From positions 1 to 64,000 of the forward strand of contig CAVVIO010000033.1 of the NCBI GenBank assembly GCA_963748095.1: a DNA stretch of 64,000 bases. The letters are read 5' to 3'. This stretch comes from CAVVIO01 sp963748095 (GTDB lineage Bacteria > Bacteroidota > Bacteroidia > Bacteroidales > UBA10428). A program made the position numbers and the translations under genes. The notes beneath the pieces were generated by a model. The model did no database searches. It was not told where the DNA came from and saw only the letters and a list, made by a program, of their open reading frames with translations. Shown here piece after piece: positions 53,119 to 61,217 of the stretch (its first letter is position 1; each line of letters begins with the position of its first letter).

Positions 53119-54240
53119 TTAAGTTAACATGGATTCCACAATTGCTTTTGCTACCCTGTCAGAAGCCCCCGGCTGACCAAGACGTTGACGCATAATCCCA
53201 TATTCTTCCAGCATTCTTGCCCGGTAAGTTTTATCGAATAATATCTTATCCAGTTCGGTTTTGATCCCCCTGGCGAGATTATATTGTAACAATTCCTTAA
53301 CGGTTTCTTTATCCATAATAAGATTTACAAGCGAGAAAAAACGGATATGAACAAATGGCTTTGCTATAAAATAAGTAATGGGACTTGTTTTGTATATCAC
53401 CACCTCGGGAATATTTAAAATGGCTGTTTCCAGAGTTGCAGTTCCTGATGTAACGATTGCTGCTGTAGCGTTATGTAACAGATTATAGGTCTGGTCATAT
53501 ACAATATTTACCGAAGTATTCTTCATGTATTGTTGATACAATTCACCGGGAAGTGAAGTTACACCAGCTATTACAAACTGATAATCCGGATAATTCCTTG
53601 TAACGGCAATCATTTCCGGCAGACAACGTTCGATCTCCTGCTTACGGCTGCCCGATAGCAGGGCTATAATGGGCTTTTCCGAAAGATTGTTTTTGGTAAC
53701 AAATTCATTCCCATCTGTAAGTTCTTTTTTCTTCTTATCTATTTCATCAAGCAGCGGATGACCCAGATACTCCACCTTATCGAATCCGTTCTGTTTGTAG
53801 AAATCCACTTCGAACGGAAAGATGGCGTATAATTTATCGACATATTTTTTAAACAGTTTGATCCGTGATTTATTCCAAGCCCAGAGTTTTGGCGATATAT
53901 AGTAATATACTTTATATCCGTTTTTATGGGCAAACCTGGCAATCTTAAGATTGAAACCGGCATAATCAATCAGGATGATCACATCGGGATGGAAATCGGT
54001 AATATCCTTTTTGCAAATCCGCATGAAACGGGCTATTGAATTCAGATTAATAAGAACTTCCCACGCTCCCATAAAAGCCATGTACCTGTAATGTATGGTA
54101 AGTGATTTGCCTGCCTGCTGCATAAGGTCACCTCCAAAAAAACGGAAATCAGCTTTGGTATCCTGTTTTTTGATGCTGTTTATCAGGTTGGCCCCATGCA
54201 TATCTCCCGATGCTTCGCCCGCAATCAGATAGTATTTCAT
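53119..54240 (-). CDS. lpxB: Lipid-A-disaccharide synthase
   Basis: GT-B glycosyltransferase that joins UDP-diacylglucosamine and lipid X, forming the lipid A disaccharide at the inner membrane. The 373 aa begin KYYLIAGEASGDMHGANLI (the LpxB AGExSGD motif), followed by GGDLMQQAG, FMGAWEVL, VDKLYAIFPFEVDFYKQNGF, VEYLGHPLLDE, LLSGSRKQEIERCLP and the nucleotide-site TSGTATLETAILNIPEVVIYK. It sits between a small membrane protein gene and the SpoIID gene. Confidence 0.97.
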   Translation of the reverse strand: MKYYLIAGEASGDMHGANLINSIKKQDTKADFRFFGGDLMQQAGKSLTIHYRYMAFMGAWEVLINLNSIARFMRICKKDITDFHPDVIILIDYAGFNLKIARFAHKNGYKVYYYISPKLWAWNKSRIKLFKKYVDKLYAIFPFEVDFYKQNGFDKVEYLGHPLLDEIDKKKKELTDGNEFVTKNNLSEKPIIALLSGSRKQEIERCLPEMIAVTRNYPDYQFVIAGVTSLPGELYQQYMKNTSVNIVYDQTYNLLHNATAAIVTSGTATLETAILNIPEVVIYKTSPITYFIAKPFVHIRFFSLVNLIMDKETVKELLQYNLARGIKTELDKILFDKTYRARMLEEYGIMRQRLGQPGASDRVAKAIVESMLT

Positions 54241-54249
54241 TATAGTTAT

Positions 54250-54543
54250 TTAAAAAATAGCTTTTATCAGCAACATTACTATTGATAAAAAAATAGTAGC
54301 CGTTAATACTCCCCGGGCAGCTGTCAGCTTATTGGTCCAGATAAATATAAAAAAAAGTGCCAGGTTCGGAAGTACACAAAGACTTAAAATTTTTGTTAGT
54401 ATTGCCCGCAGCAGCATACTCGTTACATAATCCCCGAAATCGTAGTGACTGAATTTAACAAAATAAAAAACAAAAAAACTTATCAAAGGGAATAATATAC
54501 CCAGAATCAGTCCGGTACCGATAGTATCAGTTTTGTACTTCAT
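54250..54543 (-). CDS. Small membrane protein of unknown function
   Basis: 97 aa with three predicted membrane helices (about 10-28 LGILFPLISFFVFYFV; 45-70 ILTKILSLCVLPNLALFFIFIW; 77-95 GVLTATIFLSIVMLLI). Its position between surE and lpxB (gaps of nine bases on each side) suggests co-transcription with both. Small proteins at this place are frequent in Bacteroidota, but I know no function. Confidence 0.75.
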   Translation of the reverse strand: MKYKTDTIGTGLILGILFPLISFFVFYFVKFSHYDFGDYVTSMLLRAILTKILSLCVLPNLALFFIFIWTNKLTAARGVLTATIFLSIVMLLIKAIF

Positions 54544-54552
54544 AGGTTGATA

Positions 54553-55329
54553 TTAAAATTCCCAGTCTTTCATTTCTTCCAGCGTCTTGTAACAAGTCAG
54601 GTCAATATGATTAGGTACAACAGACACATAATTATTCTCCAGTGCCCATTCATCTGTGTCCTGGGCGCCGGGCTCGGTATTGTAGAACTCCCCGGTCAGC
54701 CAGTAGTAGTTTCTTCCGTGGGGATCAGTTCGTTTGTCGAATTCTTCCTGCCAATATCCCTTGTTTTGCCGGCAAATTTTAATTCCGGAAATCCGATCAT
54801 ACTGCACATAGGGAACATTTACATTCAGGCAGATATTCCGGGGTAAACCGTTCTCAAATACCTTCTTTATGATTTTAGATACAAAAATTTCCGCTGTCCG
54901 GAAGTCGGCATCCTGATCAAGACTCAGCAGGGAAAAACCAATCGATGGTATCTGGTTAATACATCCTTCCAGCGCTGCTGCCATAGTTCCCGAATAAATA
55001 ACACTGGTAGATGCATTTGATCCGTGATTAATGCCTGAAACCACCAGGTCGGGTTTACGATCCATTAACTGGTTTAAAGCAAGTTTAATACAATCAACAG
55101 GAGTGCCGAAACAACTGTAAACAGTAAGGTCCTCCTCTTCCTTCAGCTTTTTAATACGCAACGGGAATTTTACAGTAATGGCATGCGACATGCCCGACTG
55201 CGGTTCAGCCGGAGCCACTACCAGTACCTTTCCGAATGGACGCACTGCATTTATCAGAGCTTTTAATCCTTTTGCATCAACACCGTCATCGTTAGTTACC
55301 AGAATCACTCTTTCTTTTTCCTCTTCCAC
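54553..55329 (-). CDS. surE: 5'/3'-nucleotidase SurE
   Basis: A metal-dependent phosphatase of nucleoside monophosphates and short polyphosphates. The 258 aa show the metal site in VTNDDGVDAKGLKALI (Asp14, Asp15), the conserved PAEPQSGMSHAITV block, GTPVDCIKLAL and VVSGINHGSNASTSVIYSGTMAAALEG with the third-ligand Asn. It is the first gene of the surE-small protein-lpxB-spoIID operon and has a consensus promoter upstream. Confidence 0.96.
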   Translation of the reverse strand: MEEEKERVILVTNDDGVDAKGLKALINAVRPFGKVLVVAPAEPQSGMSHAITVKFPLRIKKLKEEEDLTVYSCFGTPVDCIKLALNQLMDRKPDLVVSGINHGSNASTSVIYSGTMAAALEGCINQIPSIGFSLLSLDQDADFRTAEIFVSKIIKKVFENGLPRNICLNVNVPYVQYDRISGIKICRQNKGYWQEEFDKRTDPHGRNYYWLTGEFYNTEPGAQDTDEWALENNYVSVVPNHIDLTCYKTLEEMKDWEF

Positions 55330-55354
55330 TGTAAGTAATTGTATTAAAAAGTTA

Positions 55355-55385
55355 CAAAGATATTTAATATCTACTTAGTTGCAAA
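55355..55385 (-). promoter_or_regulatory. Bacteroidota-type promoter of the surE-lpxB operon
   Basis: On the minus strand TTTG (55385-55382) is followed after 19 bases by TATCTTTG (55362-55355), an exact match to TTTG-N19-TAnnTTTG. It is 26 bases before the surE ATG and has the same spacing as the HU promoter. Confidence 0.8.
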
Positions 55386-55507
55386 TGCAGATGACACAAT
55401 TGAAGAGTGATTTCTCCTGTTCATTCTTCCAGTCGTATATATTAAATATCCATTGAAAGAAATTACAAATCTGCTATCTTTTGAATGGCAGATGTATGTT
55501 TTAATCT

Positions 55508-56506
55508 TTAATGAAAATTAAGCTGATCTTTCTTTATAAAGCCGCTGTCAACTACTACTTTCCTAATATTACTTTTATCTACAACTACAGAATTCATAAT
55601 AATGGAAGGTACATCTTTATAACCATTATTAAGTGATGTAGTTGTTTCAGTTATTTTTCCACCTTTTGAAAGTTCCAATGCCAGGTCCGCCGCCATTTTT
55701 GCCAGGCGGGGAAACGGTTTATATACAGTCATACTCTGCTTTCCGTCAATAATATTCTGACATCCGCCCAACGAAGCATCCTGTCCGGTAATAATAATAT
55801 TACTATCAGCATTATTCATATCCAGAGCCATAATTGCCCCGCTGGCCAGTTCGTCATTCGCGGTTATAATCGCTGAAATATTTTTTACACCCGAATCAAG
55901 CAATGATTGTATTTCATTGAATGCATCGATTGAATTCCAGTCAGCCAGGTGTTTTTGAAGTATGATTTTTATAGCTCCTTTATCTACATAAGGTTTAAGC
56001 ACTTTTAACTCACCTTTCATAAACAGGATAGAATTATTGTCGGAGGTAGGTCCTCCCAGAATGACATAATTCCCTTCAGGATGATGATCAACGGCATACT
56101 GTGCCTGTTGTTCACCTACCATCATGTTGTCGAATGATAAATAATAATCAACATCTGCATTCCGAATCATCCTGTCATAGGCAATAACCTTAACTCCTGA
56201 TTTGTGGGCTATATTAACAATCTCAGCGCATTTTTCGGCATCGTTAGGAGCAATTACAAGAACCTTTACTCCTGAAGCAATCATTTTCTCCGACTGCTCA
56301 ATCTGTTGCTTAGGATCGCCATAAGCAAATTCTATCATTACTTTTGCTCCAAGGGCATTTGCCTTTTTTGTGAATATTTCGGCTTCCAGACCCCAACGGT
56401 CAGAAGAGAAATCTCCTAGACTAAATCCGATTTTTACTGAATCCTGTGCTGAAAGTGATGTAATTCCGGTAATCAGGCTTAAACAGAAAATAATTTTTTT
56501 TAACAT
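55508..56506 (-). CDS. Sugar-binding periplasmic protein, XylF/RbsB type
   Basis: A periplasmic-binding protein of the type 1 fold. The 332 aa have a signal peptide (FCLSLITGITSLSAQ, cleavage about residue 20), then SVKIGFSLGDFSSDRWGLEAEIFTKKANALGAKVMIEFAYGDPKQQIEQSEKMIASGV, VLVIAPNDAEKCAEIV, VIAYDRMIRNADVDYYLSFDNMMVGEQQA and GQDASLGGCQNIIDGKQSMTVYKPF, which is closest to xylose-binding XylF (VIAYDR and ITGQDA are typical). No ABC permease or ATPase gene lies next to it, so it may feed a distant transporter or a sensor. Ligand not determinable. Confidence 0.9.
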   Translation of the reverse strand: MLKKIIFCLSLITGITSLSAQDSVKIGFSLGDFSSDRWGLEAEIFTKKANALGAKVMIEFAYGDPKQQIEQSEKMIASGVKVLVIAPNDAEKCAEIVNIAHKSGVKVIAYDRMIRNADVDYYLSFDNMMVGEQQAQYAVDHHPEGNYVILGGPTSDNNSILFMKGELKVLKPYVDKGAIKIILQKHLADWNSIDAFNEIQSLLDSGVKNISAIITANDELASGAIMALDMNNADSNIIITGQDASLGGCQNIIDGKQSMTVYKPFPRLAKMAADLALELSKGGKITETTTSLNNGYKDVPSIIMNSVVVDKSNIRKVVVDSGFIKKDQLNFH

Positions 56507-57059
56507 AGTCGTAGTGTTTTGGTTTATTAATCTTTATATGAAAATTATAAGTTAATTTTTAAATGCTTTTCATTTAATTCCGGACAAATTTGATTTATTT
56601 CATTCCATACCCAATAAAGCCGGAAAATACAACTTGTTCAAATTTTTGCTGATCCGGTTCTACTTTAATAAAAAAATGCTTTTTCTCAATAGTTAGTATA
56701 AACTTAAAGTCGGGTCCAATAACATTATGTACATTATGTTAACTATCGATTAAATTACCCAATTATTCCTGAAAAATGAAATTATTAATAAAAACTTTTC
56801 CACCTTGGTTAATTAAAACTGTTAATAATTTCGAAGAATTAAAATTTTGAGGAGGTTTTAAATCCAAACAGCATAGGAAATAGCTTGTAATTGCCGGATG
56901 AAGTAATCCAAAAGAAAAAAGGATTTTTATTGGCATTTTTTTAAGAACCAACTTCACAGTGGTCAGATAGCCAGTACTAACCAACCACTGCAAAATGATT
57001 TAATTGTATTTGATAATTTACCTGTGAAGCTAAAAGGAAGCGCCTCAGTTATAAAAAAT
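56507..57059. other. Intergenic region between the sugar-binding and oxidoreductase genes
   Basis: 553 bases, very AT-rich. It contains a tandem ACATTATGT ACATTATGT (about 56731-56748) and a 76-codon minus ORF (56763-56993) with no recognisable family, which I judge spurious. No promoter matching the consensus was found for the sugar-binding gene. Confidence 0.45.
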
Positions 57060-57611
57060 CTAAACCAGTTCTGCAACTTTTACAATCTCCATGCCCCTTT
57101 TCAGTGCATCCAGGTTCAGAGGTATCAGGTGATGATGACGTTCGGGCAACGATTTTCCAAGGCCCTTTTCTACATTCTGAAGAGTCACCACCGGTTTAAT
57201 TTTCAGGTATGCTCCCAGTACAATCATATTGAAAGTTTTGGTAGAAGCCATCTTTGCCGATTCAGCTGCAGCTTCCACCTGGTAAATTTTAATATCTGTT
57301 CTGGCAGGATGCCGTGTAATCCCGTTCGTATCATATAACAACAATCCACCTGGTTTGACCAGATCCTCGAACTTATCCATTGATTGTTGATTCAGAATGA
57401 TTGCCGTATCATACGAATTAAGAATAGGAGAGCTTATCCGATCGTCGCTCAGAATTACGGTAACATTAGCTGTTCCGCCCCGCATTTCGGGTCCGTACGA
57501 GGGCATCCAGCTAACTTCCATATCCTGCATAACACCAGAATAAGCCAATATCTTCCCCATTGAGAGAACACCTTGTCCGCCAAAACCGGCTACTATAATT
57601 TCTTCATTCAT
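57060..57611 (-). CDS. 2-oxoacid:ferredoxin oxidoreductase, gamma subunit
   Basis: The gamma subunit of a four-part enzyme that oxidatively decarboxylates a 2-oxo acid to an acyl-CoA with reduction of ferredoxin. The 183 aa start EEIIVAGFGGQGVLSMGKILAYSG, the standard gamma signature, and contain SWMPSYGPEMRGGTANVTVILSD, another conserved block. It is the last gene in the operon, 19 bases after the beta subunit. The family includes 2-oxoglutarate (Kor) and branched-chain 2-oxoisovalerate (Vor) enzymes; the sequence does not decide between them. Confidence 0.93.
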   Translation of the reverse strand: MNEEIIVAGFGGQGVLSMGKILAYSGVMQDMEVSWMPSYGPEMRGGTANVTVILSDDRISSPILNSYDTAIILNQQSMDKFEDLVKPGGLLLYDTNGITRHPARTDIKIYQVEAAAESAKMASTKTFNMIVLGAYLKIKPVVTLQNVEKGLGKSLPERHHHLIPLNLDALKRGMEIVKVAELV

Positions 57612-57630
57612 TGTTCAAATATTTTCTTAA

Positions 57631-57897
57631 TTATTTTTTAATTAACTCACCCTGGTCCTTAATATCACCAAGTGGATAATACGGAAACATATTTTCTTCC
57701 ATCCATTTATTTGCCTGTACCGGGGTCATTTTCCAGCCCGAATTACAGTTGGAGACAATTTCGATAAAAGTAGTTCCCTTCTTTTCTTTCTGGTATTCAA
57801 AAGCTTTACGCATCGCTTTTTTTGCTCTTCTAACGCTGAGAGGTGTATGCACCGCCTGCCGGGTATACAAAGTAAGTTCCCGGTAACTGTGCAACAA
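57631..57897 (-). CDS. 2-oxoacid:ferredoxin oxidoreductase beta subunit, C-terminal part (frameshifted)
   Basis: These codons complete the beta subunit: TRQAVHTPLSVRRAKKAMRKAFEYQKEKKGTTFIEIVSNCNSGWKMTPVQANKWMEENMFPYYPLGDIKD. The first residues of this frame (MLHSYRELTLY) are an artefact of reading the N-terminal part out of frame. The true protein runs from TYFV in the other frame directly into TRQAVHTP (or YRQAVHTP), which requires removal of one base at about 57861-57866 (within the GGG/TATA string). Joined, the beta subunit would have about 262 aa, the usual length. Confidence 0.86.
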   Translation of the reverse strand: MLHSYRELTLYTRQAVHTPLSVRRAKKAMRKAFEYQKEKKGTTFIEIVSNCNSGWKMTPVQANKWMEENMFPYYPLGDIKDQGELIKK

Positions 57898-58417
57898 TTT
57901 CTGTCATGTTGAGAGGGTTCCCCATCATCGCTACATCGCGACCACGCGGGGAAGTGGACGATTTCATTCCCGGTAAAGTGGTGGGCGCCATCTGCCCTCC
58001 CGTCATTCCATATATTCCATTGTTGATGAACACAATTGTGATATTCTCTCCCCTGTTACACGAATGTATTGTTTCTGCCGTTCCAATTGCTGCAAGATCA
58101 CCATCTCCCTGATAGGTAAAAACAAATTTATCGGGCCAGCACCGTTTTATGCCGGTAGCTACTGCGGGAGCACGCCCGTGTGCAGCCTGGGTCATATCAA
58201 CATTCATAAAATCGTAGGCAAATACCGAACAACCTACAGGGGCAACACCTATTGTATCTTCCTGAATTCCCATTTCATCAATTGTTTCCATCATGATCCG
58301 GTGGGCCACACCATGTCCGCATCCCGGGCAATAAGTGAGTATCGTATCGGTCATCAGACTGGTTTTTGAATAAACCAGGTTTTCTTCTTTTATTAAAGTC
58401 ATTTCTTTGGTTTCCAT
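57830..58417 (-). CDS. 2-oxoacid:ferredoxin oxidoreductase beta subunit, N-terminal part (frameshifted)
   Basis: The thiamine-diphosphate-binding subunit. Visible motifs are YCPGCGHGVAHRIM near the start (CPGCGH, family hallmark), VGCSVFAYDF, HGRAPAVATGIK, and the ThDP/Mg motif GDGDLAAIGTAETIHSCNRGENITIVFINNGIYGMTGGQMAPTT. The frame then runs out of the family pattern after LPGTYFV into YPAGGAYTSQR and stops. The rest of the subunit is in the overlapping frame at 57631-57897. The start codon lies directly after the alpha-subunit stop. Confidence 0.9.
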   Translation of the reverse strand: METKEMTLIKEENLVYSKTSLMTDTILTYCPGCGHGVAHRIMMETIDEMGIQEDTIGVAPVGCSVFAYDFMNVDMTQAAHGRAPAVATGIKRCWPDKFVFTYQGDGDLAAIGTAETIHSCNRGENITIVFINNGIYGMTGGQMAPTTLPGMKSSTSPRGRDVAMMGNPLNMTEIVAQLPGTYFVYPAGGAYTSQR

Positions 58418-58418
58418 T

Positions 58419-59492
58419 TTATTTGCCTCCTATTAATTTTTGTTCCAGCGCATCAATCAATTCATCGGGAGTTGGTACCATGCCTCCCATCCGACCGTAA
58501 AATTCAACATCTTTTTTACCGTTGACCGCCAGGCGAACATCTTCCACCATTTGTCCGGCACTTAATTCTACCGTAAGGAATCCTTTTACACTTTTTGCCA
58601 GTTCCGCAATTTCGTTGGTTGGGAACGGGAACAACGTGATAGGCCTGAACAATCCTACTTTCAGTCCTTTGGCTCGTGCCATCTTCACCGATTTTTGACA
58701 AATACGGGCACTGGAACCGTATGCCACATAAATATAATCAGCATCATCACACTCTATGGCTTCATACCTTACTTCTTCTTTTCGCATTTTCTCATACTTC
58801 GCCTGCAGATCCTGATTATGTTTTTCCATAACAGGGGCCTTCAGGGCCAGAGAGGTAATGATATTTCTTTCCCTGTCTTTCGTTTTTCCGGTAGTCACCC
58901 ATGACTGGTCGAACTCGGTAGCACGTGGTACCTGATCGAATAATTCTACCTTTTCCATCATCTGGCCGATAATTCCATCGGAAAGTATCATGGCCGGATT
59001 CCGGTATTTAAAAGCCAGTTCGAATGCCAGTTTCACAAAGTCAGACATTTCCTGTACCGAGGCAGGTGCCAGCACGATTAACCGGTAATCGCCGTGTCCT
59101 CCGCCTTTGGTAGCCTGAAAATAATCAGCTTGTGATGGCTGGATAGTCCCAAGACCGGGGCCCCCACGAACCACATTAACAATCAGACAGGGCAGTTCCG
59201 AGCCGGCAAGGTAAGATATACCTTCCTGTTTCAGACTGATACCGGGACTGGAAGATGATGTCATCACCCTTTTTCCCGTTCCTGCTGCTCCATAAACCAT
59301 ATGAATAGCTGCTATCTCACTTTCGGCCTGCAGAAATATCATCCCGGTCCTTTTTGCCAGATCCTGGGATGCCAGGTACTCCATTACTTCCGATTGCGGA
59401 GTAATAGGATACCCAAAATATGCATCTGCTCCTGCCCGGATAGCAGCTTCGGCTATCGCCTCATTTCCTTTCATTAATCTTAATTCACCCAT
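58419..59492 (-). CDS. 2-oxoacid:ferredoxin oxidoreductase, alpha subunit (VorB/KorA type)
   Basis: Large catalytic subunit forming the active site with beta. The 357 aa contain RLMKGNEAIAEAAIRAGADAYFGYPITPQSEVMEYLA (GNEA and the PITPQSE pattern), QAESEIAAIHMVYGAAGTGKRVMTSSSSPGISLKQEGISYLAGSELPCLIVNVVRGGPGLG, the substrate region, and C-terminal YVAYGSSARICQKSV with VELSAGQMVEDV. It is of the split type (separate alpha, beta, gamma, delta genes) rather than a fused pyruvate enzyme. It lies 22 bases after the ferredoxin gene and directly before beta. Confidence 0.94.
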   Translation of the reverse strand: MGELRLMKGNEAIAEAAIRAGADAYFGYPITPQSEVMEYLASQDLAKRTGMIFLQAESEIAAIHMVYGAAGTGKRVMTSSSSPGISLKQEGISYLAGSELPCLIVNVVRGGPGLGTIQPSQADYFQATKGGGHGDYRLIVLAPASVQEMSDFVKLAFELAFKYRNPAMILSDGIIGQMMEKVELFDQVPRATEFDQSWVTTGKTKDRERNIITSLALKAPVMEKHNQDLQAKYEKMRKEEVRYEAIECDDADYIYVAYGSSARICQKSVKMARAKGLKVGLFRPITLFPFPTNEIAELAKSVKGFLTVELSAGQMVEDVRLAVNGKKDVEFYGRMGGMVPTPDELIDALEQKLIGGK

Positions 59493-59514
59493 TTTATTTG
59501 TAAGATTTTGATAT

Positions 59515-59781
59515 TTACTCAGCTGTTGCTGTTACTTTTTGCCGGTATACGGTGATAACACCATCCGGACAGACAACTGCACAGTTTACACAACCGGTAC
59601 AATTATCCGGATTTTCCATGTAAGCAAAATGATAACCTTTGCCGTTCACACGTTGCTCCATGGCGATGACGTTGGTAGGACATGCTACTATACACAGTTC
59701 ACATCCTTTACATTTTTCCACGTCTACTACTATAGTTCCTTTTACCTTTGCCATTTTAATTGTATTCTTTGTAATTAACAA
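59515..59781 (-). CDS. Ferredoxin-like delta subunit, two [4Fe-4S] clusters
   Basis: Electron-transfer subunit of the 2-oxoacid oxidoreductase. The 88 aa hold two CxxCxxCxxxCP motifs, CKGCELCIVACP and CTGCVNCAVVCP, each followed by the usual hydrophobic strand. The start is more likely at Met10 (59754, MAKVKGTIVVDVEKC) as the upstream residues are atypical. It is the first gene of the ferredoxin-alpha-beta-gamma set. An 88-base gap separates it from the aminotransferase gene upstream. Confidence 0.94.
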   Translation of the reverse strand: MLITKNTIKMAKVKGTIVVDVEKCKGCELCIVACPTNVIAMEQRVNGKGYHFAYMENPDNCTGCVNCAVVCPDGVITVYRQKVTATAE

Positions 59782-59870
59782 TTGTTTCTAACATTACAGT
59801 GATCAAATGATCCTTTTATATTTATCTTGTTCAATATTAGAAATTTTAACTATAAAAACCATGTGTTTTA

Positions 59871-61217
59871 TCATGAATAATGCTCATTAAAAACCTTCAA
59901 CCTGTATTCCAGATCAGTAAGCTGTTCATCCCTCACCATTGATACACAGGCTCTTAATCCTTCATGCCTTTCACTGCCGGTAATATCAAGGGTAATGGCC
60001 CCTATTCCGTAATATAGCAGCTTCTCAAGTAATTCTGCCCCGGTAAATCCGGGATATGAAATGGTAAAATAAAATCCGTCAGCAAGTGGTCTTTCCACAT
60101 CCTTTTCATATACAATGTGAAATCCGTTTTCCACAAATAATTGTTTCATCTTCTCTGCCCTCTCGCCGTAAACTTTCACCATGCTCCTGAAATCGAGGTT
60201 CCCGTCGTTGGCAGCCTTCAGCAGCGATGCCATACCATATTGAGCTGAATGCCCCACACCAGCAGTCATTGAATACAATGCACCATACACAATGGAATGC
60301 CCGAAAAGATTGCCCGAGAAATATTGCTTTAAATCATCGAACTGTCTTTCAAACAACTTATCGGAAATAACCATCATGGCTACCCGTTGCCCTGCATAAC
60401 TAAAGGCTTTTGAACTGGAAACCAGTAAAAGATAATTGTCGGTGTACCGTGCCACTGTAGGCTGATATGGCGGAATTCCCGGACGTCCGTAATCTTCCCG
60501 GAAATCCATTGCAAAATAAGCAAGGTCTTCCATAACAATAACATCGTATTCGGTGGCAAGTTCCCCAATGGTTTTCAGCTCATCTTCAGTAAAACATATC
60601 CACGAGGGATTATTGGGATTTGAATAAACAAACGTGGAGATATTCCCTTTATCGAGATAGGACTTCAGCTTATCCCTTAGTTTCTCTCCCCGGTAATTAT
60701 ATATATCAAAGGTTTCATATTTCAAACCCATCACATGGTGTTGCATTTTCTGCACGGGAAAACCGGGATCGATAAACAAAGTATGATCCCTTTCCTTCCT
60801 GCATCGGCCCGATACCATGAAAGCCGCCATGGACCCCTGCATAGAACCGACTGAAGGAATACAATGTCCGGGGGACACATCAATGTTCAGAAAAAGTTTG
60901 ACAAATCGCGCCATCTCATGTTTAATATCTTCTATCCCGTCGATCATAGGATATTTCGAAGCTACGCCATTTCTGAGAGCTTCTATTTCAGCTTCTATTC
61001 CCACCTGTGGCGGCTCCAGTCCGGGCACTCCCATTTCCATTCTGATGAACGGAATACCGGTAGCTTTTTCAAGCTGGTTCACCAGTTCCACTATCTCGCG
61101 TATGGATGCTTTTCCAACCTGTTCGAGCCCGCTTTCCTTAATCTTTCTGGTGACCACATCAAATGGTACGGGTGTATTTTCATTAATCTTCCTGTTCATT
61201 GCATTCTCCTGTCTCAT
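59871..61217 (-). CDS. PLP-dependent aminotransferase of the amino-acid fermentation operon
   Basis: Fold type I aminotransferase producing the 2-oxo acid for the oxidoreductase. The 448 aa show MEMGVPGLEPPQVGIEAEIEALRNG, SVGSMQGSMAAFMVSGRC, YSNPNNPSWICFTEDEL, VIVMEDLAYFAMDFRED and the PLP-lysine block LLVSSSKAFSYAGQRVAMMV, plus a C-terminal DITGSERHEGLRACVS with a carboxylate-binding Arg. Substrate is not readable; the neighbours point to aromatic or branched-chain amino acids. Start overlaps the paaK-like stop by four bases (ATGA). Met7 (MNRKINEN) is a possible alternative start. Confidence 0.88.
   Translation of the reverse strand: MRQENAMNRKINENTPVPFDVVTRKIKESGLEQVGKASIREIVELVNQLEKATGIPFIRMEMGVPGLEPPQVGIEAEIEALRNGVASKYPMIDGIEDIKHEMARFVKLFLNIDVSPGHCIPSVGSMQGSMAAFMVSGRCRKERDHTLFIDPGFPVQKMQHHVMGLKYETFDIYNYRGEKLRDKLKSYLDKGNISTFVYSNPNNPSWICFTEDELKTIGELATEYDVIVMEDLAYFAMDFREDYGRPGIPPYQPTVARYTDNYLLLVSSSKAFSYAGQRVAMMVISDKLFERQFDDLKQYFSGNLFGHSIVYGALYSMTAGVGHSAQYGMASLLKAANDGNLDFRSMVKVYGERAEKMKQLFVENGFHIVYEKDVERPLADGFYFTISYPGFTGAELLEKLLYYGIGAITLDITGSERHEGLRACVSMVRDEQLTDLEYRLKVFNEHYS

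Noticed and set aside
56763..56993. 76-codon minus-strand ORF as a possible transposase remnant
   Set aside because: No recognisable transposase motif, no inverted repeats around it and very AT-rich composition.
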